Shown here piece by piece: positions 35,391 to 44,221 of a stretch of 64,000 nucleotides of DNA. The notes under the pieces are model-generated. The model was not told the origin of the DNA, searched no databases, and saw nothing but the letters and a program-made list of their open reading frames with translations. Position numbers and translations under genes: made by a program. Source of the stretch: Pedobacter sp. Leaf176 (lineage in GTDB: Bacteria > Bacteroidota > Bacteroidia > Sphingobacteriales > Sphingobacteriaceae). Position 1 is the stretch's first letter. Each line of letters begins with the position of its first letter. The stretch covers positions 124,001 through 188,000 of the forward strand of contig NZ_LMPD01000004.1 of assembly GCF_001424305.1 (NCBI RefSeq), given 5' to 3'.

Positions 35391-36788
35391 TTAATTTATC
35401 TTCGTATAATAAATATTCAGTTTTAAGCGATTCGTTGCGTTTCCGAAAGAACCGATAACAGCTCTTGCCGCTGATGAAGCTGATGGGAGCACTTCAAATT
35501 CTGTGAAAGATGTCGATGCCAAAAAAGTACCGTAATCTACCTTCTTGTTGTCGATTATGTCCTGCACATAAGCACTGACATTAAAAACGTATCTGTTATT
35601 CAATGCATCGTAGTAACCCCCAAAAACAGGGTCGGTAAGGGCTCTTGAATCGCCTGCATAACTGGAGCCGGGTTGGTCGTGATCAGGAACATTCATAGGT
35701 TGTTCTGCGATATCCCAACGATAAAGCGATAGTCTTTGCGGTGCATTAAATGGATAACCAAACGTTCCCGCACTTAGGTCGACAATTAGTTCAGCCTTAT
35801 TTATCACTGCTTTACCATAAACAGTAGTGAAATTTTTTAAGTTAGGAAAAGAGATTTTCGTCTTCACACCTGCAAGGGCCTGCAAATAGGTAACATTGTA
35901 TTGCAATGCCGGATTATCTAACTGGGTTTTCACAGGTGTTCCTGTGTAATCATGTTTAATATTTGCCGTTATTACCTGCCCGCTCGCATTTGCGATTGGA
36001 AATTTCTTTGAAAGAGTATCTACACCATTTGACGAATTGGTTTTCTTATAAACCAATTGGAGATAAGAATTTGAACTCGCGAAATCTAAAAATGCAATTC
36101 CCCCGGTTCCTGTCGAAGACGCTTTGTTAATTTCAGCGTAAAGGCCTTTAAAGTAGTCTGAGAATTTGATGTTTGTTGCCGTTCCCGTAGTTGGGAGACT
36201 TAAAATTGTACTTTGAATAAAAGCCTTATTTAAAGGGATTCGGATTTGCGCTTTCACTGTTTGCAGGGTATCCTTTCCACCGGTAACCACATCTGTTATT
36301 TTAATTGGCGTATTTGGGAAAATTTTACTGTTAAAATTTCCAAGGAGTGTGCTGCTATGTGCTTGAACGTCTGATGATTTATACTTTGTAATGGTATTGG
36401 CTAACTGATAAACATCAATACTATATTTTGATGATGTCGTATCACCATAGAATTGCGTTCCCAGATTCAGCACCAACACGGCAGAATCTAAAGTCGCTGC
36501 CGTAAAATCCAAACTAAGTTCCGGAGGTACTACAGTCATGGCTACACTTGACTCAGTTTTTCCGAAAATGGGGTCTATCATGTACCCCAATGGGTAGCGT
36601 GTTAAGTTAGAAGTTATAACATCAGGTTCCTTTACAGTTTGTGAACTTACCAACTGGTCACTAACTAAAGTACCTTGAATAGCTGAATTAGGATCAACAT
36701 CTAAACCTACACTGGTGGGGTTTTTACAGGAGGCAAAAAGAAAAAGACCTATCAACAGGGTTAATAAGTCTTGTTTTATAAATTTCAT
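35391..36788 (-). CDS. DUF4270 domain lipoprotein
   Basis: A 465-residue predicted lipoprotein with a signal lipobox (LLIGLFLFASC; Cys 21) and a DUF4270 domain. DUF4270 is a Bacteroidota outer-membrane/periplasmic family of unknown function. The C-terminal section (LIVDLSAGTFGYPFNAPQRLSLYRWDIAEQ, DPVFGGYYDALNNRYVFNVSAYVQDII, FASTSFTEFEVLPSASSAARAVIG) looks like the family core. It begins 21 bases after the short GT5 gene stop, so it is co-transcribed with it. Confidence 0.85.
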   Translation of the reverse strand: MKFIKQDLLTLLIGLFLFASCKNPTSVGLDVDPNSAIQGTLVSDQLVSSQTVKEPDVITSNLTRYPLGYMIDPIFGKTESSVAMTVVPPELSLDFTAATLDSAVLVLNLGTQFYGDTTSSKYSIDVYQLANTITKYKSSDVQAHSSTLLGNFNSKIFPNTPIKITDVVTGGKDTLQTVKAQIRIPLNKAFIQSTILSLPTTGTATNIKFSDYFKGLYAEINKASSTGTGGIAFLDFASSNSYLQLVYKKTNSSNGVDTLSKKFPIANASGQVITANIKHDYTGTPVKTQLDNPALQYNVTYLQALAGVKTKISFPNLKNFTTVYGKAVINKAELIVDLSAGTFGYPFNAPQRLSLYRWDIAEQPMNVPDHDQPGSSYAGDSRALTDPVFGGYYDALNNRYVFNVSAYVQDIIDNKKVDYGTFLASTSFTEFEVLPSASSAARAVIGSFGNATNRLKLNIYYTKIN

Positions 36789-36809
36789 ATTTAAAAATAA
36801 TATACCAGA

Positions 36810-37640
36810 TTAAGCAACAGAAACCAATTCTTCATTTGAAATTTCTTCATAAAAAGTATAGAAGTTTTCAAAATTTTCGGTTAAGTTATAAGCTAAAATT
36901 GGCTTATTTGAATCTTTAACATATTTTAACACAGCTGCGTCAAGGTTCTCATCTGCCAAAACGACTGCGTCTGAATGGCTTACCGCGCCAATGTGTAAAC
37001 TATTAACGTCTGCAGCTTCAAATGCTTTTGTATCGTCTTCAGTCATGTTAGCCATTATAGCTTTCTTCGAGAAATTTGCATTTAACTTTTCAGTAAAACC
37101 ACCTTCATAAATAGAGTAAACAACTCTCGAATTTTTGAAAGTAGGATCATTTTTGTAAGTTGTTTTAATGTAAGCCGGAACTAATGAGCTCATCCAGCCG
37201 TGGCAATGAACAATATCAGGTGCCCAGCCCAATTTTTTTACAGTTTCCAATGCACCTTTACAGAAAAAGATTGTGCGTTCATCATTGTCGTCGAAGAATT
37301 TTCCACTTGCATCAGCAAATACCTGTTTGCGTTGGAAATATTCTTCATTATCCAAGAAATAAACCTGCATACGTGCAGCCGGGATGGAAGCTACTTTAAT
37401 AATTAAAGGGTTATCGTTGTCATCAATAATGATGTTCATTCCCGATAAGCGTATTACTTCGTGTAAACGATTTCTTCTCTCGTTAATGTTACCGAATTTT
37501 GGCATCAGGATGCGGATTTCGAATCCTTTTTCTTGCATGGCCTGGGGTAACTGGCGAGTAATTTCAGAAATTTTAGTAAGCTCGAGGAAAGGCGACATCT
37601 CGTGTGTAACAATCAGCAGCTTCGTTTTTGCCATCTCCAT
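36810..37640 (-). CDS. Short glycogen/starch synthase-like protein (GT5 N-domain only)
   Basis: A 276-residue protein matching only the N-terminal Rossmann half of GT5 synthases: LLIVTHEMSPFLELTKISEI, FLDNEEYFQRKQVF, HCHGWMSSLVPAYI and NANFSKKAIM. The usual K-x-G-G-L motif that binds ADP-glucose is replaced (LTKISEI). The C-terminal GT-B half is absent, and it ends normally at a stop just before DUF4270. It may be a non-catalytic or differently working descendant. A strong promoter (see 37682-37712) drives the pair. Confidence 0.75.
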   Translation of the reverse strand: MEMAKTKLLIVTHEMSPFLELTKISEITRQLPQAMQEKGFEIRILMPKFGNINERRNRLHEVIRLSGMNIIIDDNDNPLIIKVASIPAARMQVYFLDNEEYFQRKQVFADASGKFFDDNDERTIFFCKGALETVKKLGWAPDIVHCHGWMSSLVPAYIKTTYKNDPTFKNSRVVYSIYEGGFTEKLNANFSKKAIMANMTEDDTKAFEAADVNSLHIGAVSHSDAVVLADENLDAAVLKYVKDSNKPILAYNLTENFENFYTFYEEISNEELVSVA

Positions 37641-37681
37641 ATTCTAAGAAAATATTAAGTTAAATAAAAGATAATGAGCTG

Positions 37682-37712
37682 CAAAGATAAGAATAATAAT
37701 ACTATTTATCAA
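37682..37712 (-). promoter_or_regulatory. Promoter of the GT5-like/DUF4270 pair
   Basis: On the minus strand, TTG (37712-37710), a 20-base spacer and TATCTTTG (37689-37682) match the Bacteroidota -33/-7 pattern, 42 bases from the start codon. Confidence 0.7.
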
Positions 37713-37783
37713 TATAGCAAGCATTTGTTTGGTTTCATTTAGATTAATTTACACCTTTACGGCTTTAACTCATATTTTCTGTC

Positions 37784-38629
37784 TTGGAAGTATTTAAAAC
37801 AAAAGAAGCGCTTAAAGCTTATTTAAAGCCGCTGAAGGCCGCAGGTAAAAAAGTTGCTGTCGTTCCTACCATGGGTGCATTGCATAATGGTCATATTTCG
37901 TTAATTAAATTGGCGCAGGAGCACGCAGATGTCATTATCTGTAGCATTTTCGTGAATCCCACTCAATTTACCGACCCGAAAGATTTGGAAAAATACCCAC
38001 GGCCTATCGACCATGATTTAGCCATGTTGAAAGATGCCGGTTGCGATGGCGTATTTATGCCCGGTGTAGAAGAGATGTATCCGACTGGAGCTGATGAAAA
38101 CTGGCACATTGACCTAGGTAAAGCTGAATTTTTACTCGAAGGCGAATTTAGAAAAGGACATTATCAGGGTGTAACTCAAATCGTGAAGAAGCTGTTTGAT
38201 GCCGTTGAGCCTGATATTGCCATGTTCGGCCAGAAAGATTTTCAACAAGTACTGATGATTAAAACCATGGTAGCACATTTTAATTTGCGGGTAAGCATTA
38301 TAACCTGTCCGATAATTCGTGAAGATGATGGATTAGCCATGAGTAGCCGTAACATTCATTTAACTGCAGCAGATAGGAAAAACGCTTTGGTGTTAAGCAA
38401 ATCACTGCAATATGTAATTGATAATTTTGATTCTTTTTCCCTTAAAGAACTTGAAGAAAGTGCAAAATCATTTTATAAAAATATTGAAGGTGTAGAACTC
38501 GATTATTTTACCATTGCTAACGGCCATAATCTAGAGCCAGCGAAATCAAAAGCGGAAGATAATCTGGTTGCGCTAGCCGCCGCCAAAGTTGGATCAACAA
38601 GGCTCATTGATAATATGATTATTAAATAG
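37784..38629 (+). CDS. panC: Pantoate--beta-alanine ligase
   Basis: A 281-residue pantothenate synthetase joining pantoate with beta-alanine using ATP. PTMGALHNGHISLI (about 29-42), SIFVNPTQF, the FGQKDFQQ motif (148-155) and SSRN near residue 186 are signatures. It starts at TTG (MEVFKTKEALKAYL). It is followed, after 167 bases, by panD, which supplies beta-alanine, so the two are functionally linked. Confidence 0.96.
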   Translation: MEVFKTKEALKAYLKPLKAAGKKVAVVPTMGALHNGHISLIKLAQEHADVIICSIFVNPTQFTDPKDLEKYPRPIDHDLAMLKDAGCDGVFMPGVEEMYPTGADENWHIDLGKAEFLLEGEFRKGHYQGVTQIVKKLFDAVEPDIAMFGQKDFQQVLMIKTMVAHFNLRVSIITCPIIREDDGLAMSSRNIHLTAADRKNALVLSKSLQYVIDNFDSFSLKELEESAKSFYKNIEGVELDYFTIANGHNLEPAKSKAEDNLVALAAAKVGSTRLIDNMIIK

Positions 38630-38784
38630 GATCAAGATTTTACTGTCAAAGTAGCATGATGAATTCTATTCCATAATAATACGAAGCTTACTCTATAAAA
38701 TGGCCTGGGATTTTTATTTCGCTTTTATTTTTTAGTGTGTAAACCTTCCACCTCAAACCCTTTTACCATCAACCTTTTTATTAC

Positions 38785-38792
38785 TAACTTTG
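38785..38792 (+). promoter_or_regulatory. -7 box (TAACTTTG) before panD
   Basis: TAACTTTG matches TAnnTTTG and ends 4 bases before the panD ATG, suggesting a nearly leaderless message. No clear -33 TTG is seen. Confidence 0.45.
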
Positions 38793-38796
38793 CCAA

Positions 38797-39147
38797 ATGA
38801 TTATCACGATATTAAAATCAAAAATACACCGTGTCAGGGTAACTCAGGCGGAATTGAATTACGTAGGCAGTATTACGATTGATGAGGACTTAATGGACGC
38901 AGCCAACATTATCGCTAATGAAAAGGTGCAAATTGTAAATAATAACAATGGTGCCCGTTTCGAAACCTATGTAATTAAAGGCGAACGTGGAACAGGTACC
39001 ATCTGTTTAAACGGTGCAACTGCACGTTTAGCTCAACTTGGTGATGTGCTGATCATTATGTCGTACGGTTCTTTACCTATCGATGAAGCAAAAAAATACA
39101 ATCCGATACTTGTTTTCCCTGACGATAACAATCATTTGCTAAAATAA
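38797..39147 (+). CDS. panD: Aspartate 1-decarboxylase
   Basis: A 116-residue pro-enzyme that self-cleaves between Gly 24 and Ser 25 (NYVGSITID) to give the pyruvoyl cofactor, then makes beta-alanine from aspartate for pantothenate. [21 protein letters not shown] is the C-terminal motif. A flippase-like membrane gene follows with a 3-base gap and GTG start, so the two form an operon. Confidence 0.96.
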   Translation: MIITILKSKIHRVRVTQAELNYVGSITIDEDLMDAANIIANEKVQIVNNNNGARFETYVIKGERGTGTICLNGATARLAQLGDVLIIMSYGSLPIDEAKKYNPILVFPDDNNHLLK

Positions 39148-39150
39148 CTT

Positions 39151-40131
39151 GTGAGATTCTATCCGAAATCAGCGCTTAAGTACATCGTCTTATTTCTATT
39201 AGGACTAGGTGTATTATACTTTGCATTTCGAGGACAGGATTTAAATAAGATTTGGCAGGAAATTAGGAATGCAAATTTTTTATGGGTTGCAATTTCTACC
39301 ATTTCGGTTTGGCTTGCACATGTACTGAGGGCCATGCGCTGGCGAATGTTATATCAATCTATTAACTATAAGGTGAGTTTCTGGCATACTTACCACGCCG
39401 TAATCATTGGCTACCTGGCCAATCTTGCATTGCCTCGTTTTGGTGAAATCGGACGCTGTTCAGTTATTTTGAAAACAGAAAAAGTTCCAATGTTTGCTTC
39501 AATTGGTACCGTTATTACAGAAAGGTTAGTTGATGTACTGGTTCTGCTTCTGTCAGGTTTGTTATTGCTCACTTTTCAATACGAACTGGTTTCTGATTTT
39601 CTTTATAATACCCTTTATAGCAGTACGGCAGATAAGATAAAATCGTTAAATTATTTCTGGATAATTGGCTTATTTGTATTGGTGGTCCTATTGATAACTT
39701 TAATGAGTTATTTAATAAGAAAGAAGCTGGGCAGGAAATTTTTGAGAGTTTTTGTAGGATTAAGACAAGGTTTTAATTCTTATAGAAAGCTGAATAACAA
39801 ACCATTATTTATGATTTACACCTTCGGAATCTGGTTCTTTTATTGGTTATCCTTGTATCTGGCCTTTTCGGCATTTCAAATCACATCTGGTTTAGGTTTT
39901 AATGCAGCTTTTACGTCACTCGTATTTTCAAGCTTTGCAATGATAGCGCCTGTCCAGGGCGGAATTGGAGTGTTCCATTGGATGGTTGCGCAAGCTTTAG
40001 TTTTATATTCCGTTACATTTAAGGACGGTTTGGCCTATGCAACCATCATTCACTCGTCGCAACTTTTGCTAATTTTAATTTTAGGGGGCTTGAGCTTATT
40101 TTCAGTTCTTTTAATGTCAAAGAACAAATAG
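39151..40131 (+). CDS. Lysylphosphatidylglycerol synthase-type flippase domain membrane protein
   Basis: A 326-residue integral membrane protein with about eight spans, starting GTG. Motifs LAHVLRAMRWRMLYQSI, HAVIIGYLANLALPRFGEIGRCSVI and PVQGGIGVFHWMVAQAL fit the MprF-like flippase/UPF0104 family. The lysyl-tRNA-dependent synthase domain is absent, so only a lipid-transport-like role is expected. It is transcribed with panD (3-base gap), a pairing without an obvious functional link. A weak hairpin follows at 40,144-40,160. Confidence 0.85.
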   Translation: MRFYPKSALKYIVLFLLGLGVLYFAFRGQDLNKIWQEIRNANFLWVAISTISVWLAHVLRAMRWRMLYQSINYKVSFWHTYHAVIIGYLANLALPRFGEIGRCSVILKTEKVPMFASIGTVITERLVDVLVLLLSGLLLLTFQYELVSDFLYNTLYSSTADKIKSLNYFWIIGLFVLVVLLITLMSYLIRKKLGRKFLRVFVGLRQGFNSYRKLNNKPLFMIYTFGIWFFYWLSLYLAFSAFQITSGLGFNAAFTSLVFSSFAMIAPVQGGIGVFHWMVAQALVLYSVTFKDGLAYATIIHSSQLLLILILGGLSLFSVLLMSKNK

Positions 40132-40236
40132 CCTAAGAATAACTTCCTTGCTTCAGGAACTTTTTAAGCCAGCGCTTTAGTTTCACATCAACTAAAATAA
40201 TTACTATGCAGCCACAGTAAATTCAAATTGAAATGC

Positions 40237-40244
40237 TACATTTG
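40237..40244 (+). promoter_or_regulatory. Possible -7 box (TACATTTG) for the acyl-CoA dehydrogenase
   Basis: TACATTTG matches TAnnTTTG, 28 bases before the ATG. No well-placed -33 TTG. Confidence 0.35.
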
Positions 40245-40272
40245 AAATACTAACCTTTTATACATAAATGTT

Positions 40273-41412
40273 ATGCATTTTGAATTAAGTGAAGAACAAT
40301 TAATGATTCAGCAGGCTGCACGCGATTTTGCTAACCAGGAGTTAAAACCAGGTGTAATCGAGCGGGATGAGCACCAGAAATTTCCGGCAGAGCAAGTAAA
40401 AAAACTTGGCGAACTTGGATTTTTAGGCATGATGGTTTCTGAAAAATATCACGGAAGCGGCCTGGATGCAATCTCCTATGTGCTTGTAATGGAGGAGCTT
40501 TCTAAAATCGATGCTTCCGCATCAGTAGTTGTTTCTGTAAACAATTCTCTGGTTTGTTACGGATTGGAAGCTTATGGAAGCGAAGCTCAGAAAGAAAAAT
40601 ACCTCAAGCCTTTAGCATCGGGTGAAAAAATAGGCGCATTCTGTTTATCAGAGCCTGAAGCGGGTTCTGATGCAACTTCGCAAAGAACAACAGCTGAAGA
40701 CAAAGGAGATTATTATTTGCTGAACGGCACAAAAAACTGGATTACAAATGGCGGTACCGCTTCAACCTATCTGGTTATTGCACAAACTCATCCCGAATTA
40801 AGGCACAAAGGCATCAATGCTTTTATTGTGGAAAAAGGTATGGACGGTTTTACTGTTGGTCCTAAGGAAAATAAATTGGGTATTCGTGGCTCAGACACCC
40901 ATTCTTTGATGTTTAACGATGTGAAAGTCCCTAAAGAAAATAGAATTGGCGAAGACGGATTCGGATTCAAATTCGCGATGAAAACGCTGGAGGGCGGAAG
41001 AATTGGTATTGCCGCGCAGGCCCTGGGTATCGCGCAAGGTGCTTTTGAGCTGGCAACACAATACGCAAAAGAACGTAAATCGTTTGGCAAACCAATTTCA
41101 GAGCACCAGGCAATTGCATTTAAACTAGCCGATATGGCTACTCAGATTGAGGCGGCAAGATTACTGGTACATAAAGCAGCATGGCTGAAAGACCAGGGCC
41201 TACCTTATACTCAGGCTGGTTCTATGGCAAAATTATTTGCATCAAAAGTTGCTATGGACGTAACCATTGAGGCTGTCCAGGTTCATGGTGGTTATGGCTT
41301 TGTTAAAGAATACCATGTTGAAAGATTGATGCGCGATGCTAAAATTACGCAGATCTATGAGGGGACTTCAGAAATACAGAAAATGGTTATTTCGAGAGAA
41401 GTTATAAGGTAG
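40273..41412 (+). CDS. Acyl-CoA dehydrogenase
   Basis: A 379-residue FAD-dependent acyl-CoA dehydrogenase. FCLSEPEAGSDATS (about 122-135), WITNGGTASTYLVIA, ISEHQAIAFKLADMA and the catalytic glutamate in QIYEGTSEIQ (about 364) identify the short/medium-chain type. It oxidises acyl-CoA to enoyl-CoA in the first step of beta-oxidation, passing electrons to ETF. Exact chain length cannot be inferred. Confidence 0.93.
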   Translation: MHFELSEEQLMIQQAARDFANQELKPGVIERDEHQKFPAEQVKKLGELGFLGMMVSEKYHGSGLDAISYVLVMEELSKIDASASVVVSVNNSLVCYGLEAYGSEAQKEKYLKPLASGEKIGAFCLSEPEAGSDATSQRTTAEDKGDYYLLNGTKNWITNGGTASTYLVIAQTHPELRHKGINAFIVEKGMDGFTVGPKENKLGIRGSDTHSLMFNDVKVPKENRIGEDGFGFKFAMKTLEGGRIGIAAQALGIAQGAFELATQYAKERKSFGKPISEHQAIAFKLADMATQIEAARLLVHKAAWLKDQGLPYTQAGSMAKLFASKVAMDVTIEAVQVHGGYGFVKEYHVERLMRDAKITQIYEGTSEIQKMVISREVIR

Positions 41413-41417
41413 TTCGG

Positions 41418-41462
41418 GGTCCGAAGATAGAAGCTTAACGGCATCGGACTTCTGTCTTCGGA
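41418..41462. repeat. Inverted repeat, TCCGAAGA/TCTTCGGA type
   Basis: A 14-bp imperfect inverted repeat (TCCGAAGATAGAAG at 41420-41433 with CTTCTGTCTTCGGA at 41449-41462, one wobble position). It lies between the acyl-CoA dehydrogenase and the convergent holin-family gene. It may be a mobile-type intergenic repeat or a convergent terminator without a T-run. Confidence 0.5.
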
Positions 41463-41474
41463 GCCTCTGACTAA

Positions 41475-41819
41475 TTATTCTTTCTCTCCGGCTATTGCGC
41501 CAAAAATAGCTTTAATCAAAGCTACGACGATTGCCAAAAACGCTGCCGCTAAAAATCCTGTTGTATTGAAGCTTGTCATCATGCTGTCTACCAATAAAAT
41601 CATTAAAACCGTAATGATGAATGACATTAAACCTAGTGTAAGAAAGTTAACCGGAAAAGTTAACAGTCTTAATATAAAGCCGATCGTTGCGTTTGCAAGC
41701 GCGATTAAAACTGCGGCAATTATAGCGCTTCCATAACTGTCAACGGTTACGCCCGGAACAAGTTTTGCTCCAATGAATACTGCCAGGCCCATTAAAAGGA
41801 TTTCAATAATTAGTCTCAT
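41475..41819 (-). CDS. Phage-holin-family-4-like membrane protein (YvlD type)
   Basis: A 114-residue protein with about four hydrophobic segments (LIIEILLMGLAVFIGAKLVPGV, AIIAAVLIALANATIGFIL, FPVNFLTLGLMSFIITVLMILLV, FLAAAFLAIVVALIKAIFGAI), matching the short PF04020-type family. Despite the family name there is no phage context, so this is a chromosomal membrane protein of unknown function. It is divergent from a lipoprotein gene 17 bases away. Confidence 0.8.
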   Translation of the reverse strand: MRLIIEILLMGLAVFIGAKLVPGVTVDSYGSAIIAAVLIALANATIGFILRLLTFPVNFLTLGLMSFIITVLMILLVDSMMTSFNTTGFLAAAFLAIVVALIKAIFGAIAGEKE

Positions 41820-41836
41820 AATGCTTAATTTAGTAA

Positions 41837-42265
41837 ATGTTTAAATCTTTAAAAAGTTTGATAATATCAATTTGTGTTCTGCTTTTAGCTTCATGCTCCA
41901 ATACAAACAAAGCACCCGTAATTATGTTTTCAGAAGACAGCACTGCAATTGTAATTAAAAATATTGACGCAACAAGTTTATACGAGCTAAAGAAAGATAA
42001 CAAGGATCATCCCCACATGCAAAACATTATTTCTGTCGTATTAATGCCAATTGAAACGGACAGTCTCCAGGACGAAAAATTGATTTCAGGTCGTACAATT
42101 ATTCAGGATAACTTTGTAGTTTTTAAACCGGAATTGCCATTTAACAAAAACGAAACCTATCTGGTAGAAAGTTATATCGGTAGTAAATTCGCCGATAAAA
42201 GTAAATTATTTAAAGGGACAGTTAAGTACAACCTTGAACCACAAAAACAACTGTTAAAGCGGTAG
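41837..42265 (+). CDS. Putative lipoprotein
   Basis: A 142-residue protein with a lipoprotein signal (LIISICVLLLASC; Cys 20), otherwise without recognised motifs. The mature part is small, with charged and beta-prone stretches. It is upstream of the rimP operon but separated from it by a promoter and hairpin. No function can be inferred. Confidence 0.65.
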   Translation: MFKSLKSLIISICVLLLASCSNTNKAPVIMFSEDSTAIVIKNIDATSLYELKKDNKDHPHMQNIISVVLMPIETDSLQDEKLISGRTIIQDNFVVFKPELPFNKNETYLVESYIGSKFADKSKLFKGTVKYNLEPQKQLLKR

Positions 42266-42292
42266 TTTTTGATGTAAATTCCTGGATAAGAG

Positions 42293-42323
42293 TTTGATTA
42301 TTCATAAAAAATTTATACATTTG
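42293..42323 (+). promoter_or_regulatory. Promoter of rimP-nusA-infB
   Basis: TTTG (42293-42296), a 19-base spacer and TACATTTG (42316-42323) make an excellent Bacteroidota promoter. Transcription would begin at about 42,330, giving a leader of about 57 bases. Confidence 0.8.
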
Positions 42324-42344
42324 CATCGTAATCGAAGAAAAGAG

Positions 42345-42367
42345 AAGGGGACAATGTCCCCTTTTTC
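42345..42367 (+). terminator. Attenuator-like hairpin in the rimP leader
   Basis: An 8-bp stem (AAGGGGAC / GTCCCCTT, 42345-42352 and 42356-42363), extendable through wobble pairs, with an AAT loop, followed by TTTC. It sits between the predicted start site and the rimP ATG, so it could halt some transcripts. Read-through must be possible for operon expression. Confidence 0.6.
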
Positions 42368-42386
42368 TATGAAATCGGGTTAAAAT

Positions 42387-42851
42387 ATGCAGGTAGAAAA
42401 GAGAGTTACAGAGCTCGTAGAAGAGAAAATTGCAGATCGACCAGAACTTTTTCTGGTTGAAGTTAAGATGTTGCCAAATAATAAGTTAATAATACATGTT
42501 GATGGTGATGAAGGCATAAGCATACAGGATTGTGTGGCAGTAAGCAGGCATGTTGGTTTTCATCTTGAAGAAGAAAATACAATTGAACAGGCTTATAACC
42601 TGGAGGTATCATCTCCTGGGGTTGGGGAGCCTTTAAGGCTGATCCGCCAGTATAATAAAAATATTGGCCGCACGGTGAGTGTAAAACTAAGCGGGGGGCA
42701 GAAGAAAGAAGGTAAACTTTTAGAAGTTACTGATGGTAATATCCTGATTGAAGAATCAGTGAAAGAAAAAGGAAAAAAGGCGGTAGCGGTGCAAACTGCA
42801 ATTCCGTTTAATGATATATTGGAAACAACTGTATTAATAAGTTTTAAGTAA
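42387..42851 (+). CDS. rimP: Ribosome maturation factor RimP
   Basis: A 154-residue factor needed for 30S subunit maturation. N-terminal KRVTELVEEKIADRPELFLVEVKM, then NKLIIHVDGDEGISIQDCVAVSRH and YNLEVSSPGVGEPL match the family. The gene order rimP-nusA-infB is conserved in bacteria, supporting the call. It begins about 20 bases after the leader hairpin. Confidence 0.96.
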   Translation: MQVEKRVTELVEEKIADRPELFLVEVKMLPNNKLIIHVDGDEGISIQDCVAVSRHVGFHLEEENTIEQAYNLEVSSPGVGEPLRLIRQYNKNIGRTVSVKLSGGQKKEGKLLEVTDGNILIEESVKEKGKKAVAVQTAIPFNDILETTVLISFK

Positions 42852-42887
42852 TGCGATTTGGGATTGAAACGAGGTCGTCTTGTAATC

Positions 42888-42915
42888 CTGCTAATCTATT
42901 TAATCATGATAAAAA
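42888..42915. repeat. Intergenic AATCCTGCTAATC repeat
   Basis: aatcctgctaatc plus ATTTAATCAT in the rimP-nusA spacer resembles a degenerate repeat. A related piece (aatcctgctaacc) occurs in the spacer at about 48,797-48,812. Confidence 0.3.
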
Positions 42916-44160
42916 ATGAGTACTACAACAATTAATTTAATCGACTCTTTTCAGGAGTTTAAAGATTTCAAAAATATAGATCGCCCAACGGTGATTAGTG
43001 TGCTGGAAGAAGTTTTTCGTAGCATGTTGCGTAAAAAATACGGAACAGATGAAAACTGTGACGTAATTGTAAATCCCGATAACGGGGATTTGGAGATTTG
43101 GAGAACCAGAAAAGTTATGGAAGATGGTTTTTCGGAGGATGATGATTTGGAAATCGAACTTGCTGAGGTAAATAAAATCGACCCGAGTTTAGAGGTTGGT
43201 GATGACTACATTGAGCAGATTACATTGGAGAGTTTTGGCCGAAGGGCGATATTAGCTGCCCGTCAAACTTTGGTTTCCAAAGTATTAGAATTAGAGAAAG
43301 ACGAAATTTTCAAAAAATATAAAGACCGTGTAGGTGAAATCATAACAGGTGAAGTCTACCAGGTTTGGAAAAAAGAAACTTTGGTTTTAGATGATGAGGG
43401 TAATGAGCTTTTAATGCCTAAAAATGAACAGATACCTGCAGACTATTTCAAAAAAGGCGATTCTGTGAGAGCAGTAATCTCTAAAGTTGAAATGATTAAT
43501 GCCAATCCGAAAATTATTATTTCAAGAACGGCACCGGAATTCTTACAACGTTTGTTCGAACAAGAAGTTCCTGAAATTTTCGATGGATTAATTACCATTA
43601 AAAAAATCGTTCGTGAACCAGGAGAGCGTGCTAAAGTTGCGGTAGAATCTTACGATGATCGTATCGATCCGGTAGGTGCATGTGTGGGTATGAAAGGCTC
43701 ACGTATTCATGGTATCGTTCGTGAACTAAAAAATGAGAATATCGATGTGATTAACTTCACCAGCAATATCTCATTATACATTACACGTGCTTTAAGTCCG
43801 GCGAAAATCACCTCCATTAAATTGGACGACGACACAAAGCATGCATCAGTTTATTTAAAGCCAGATCAGGTATCGCTTGCAATTGGTCGCGGCGGACATA
43901 ACATTAAACTTGCCGGAAAATTAACCGGTTATGAAATTGATGTTTACCGTGAAGCGGGTGAAGAAACTGATGAAGACGTTGATTTAGAAGAATTCTCAGA
44001 TGAGATTGATAGCTGGATCATTGATGAATTAAAGGCTATCGGTTGCGATACTGCTAAGAGTGTTTTAGCACTTACGGTGGAAGATTTGGTGAAACGCACC
44101 GACCTTGAAGAAGAAACCATTAAAGAAGTGGTTCAAATTTTGAAGTCAGAATTTGAATAA
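42916..44160 (+). CDS. nusA: Transcription termination/antitermination protein NusA
   Basis: A 414-residue NusA. N-terminal RNAP-binding domain (LEEVFRSMLRKKYG), S1 region, KH1 with GACVGMKGSRIHGIVREL (about 254-271), KH2 with VSLAIGRGGHNIKLAGKL (about 316-333) and a C-terminal helix-hairpin-helix-like acidic region. It regulates pausing and termination. It lies between rimP and infB in the classic order. Confidence 0.97.
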   Translation: MSTTTINLIDSFQEFKDFKNIDRPTVISVLEEVFRSMLRKKYGTDENCDVIVNPDNGDLEIWRTRKVMEDGFSEDDDLEIELAEVNKIDPSLEVGDDYIEQITLESFGRRAILAARQTLVSKVLELEKDEIFKKYKDRVGEIITGEVYQVWKKETLVLDDEGNELLMPKNEQIPADYFKKGDSVRAVISKVEMINANPKIIISRTAPEFLQRLFEQEVPEIFDGLITIKKIVREPGERAKVAVESYDDRIDPVGACVGMKGSRIHGIVRELKNENIDVINFTSNISLYITRALSPAKITSIKLDDDTKHASVYLKPDQVSLAIGRGGHNIKLAGKLTGYEIDVYREAGEETDEDVDLEEFSDEIDSWIIDELKAIGCDTAKSVLALTVEDLVKRTDLEEETIKEVVQILKSEFE

Positions 44161-44221
44161 GTGGTGTAATTGCCAAATAAACACTACTTTTGTATAAATT
44201 AAAAACAATAACAGGAGCTAA

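Noticed and set aside
36780..36830. Frameshift explanation for the short glycogen-synthase-like gene
   Set aside because: The gene ends at a normal stop with only 21 bases to DUF4270, and no second-half sequence in another frame is visible.
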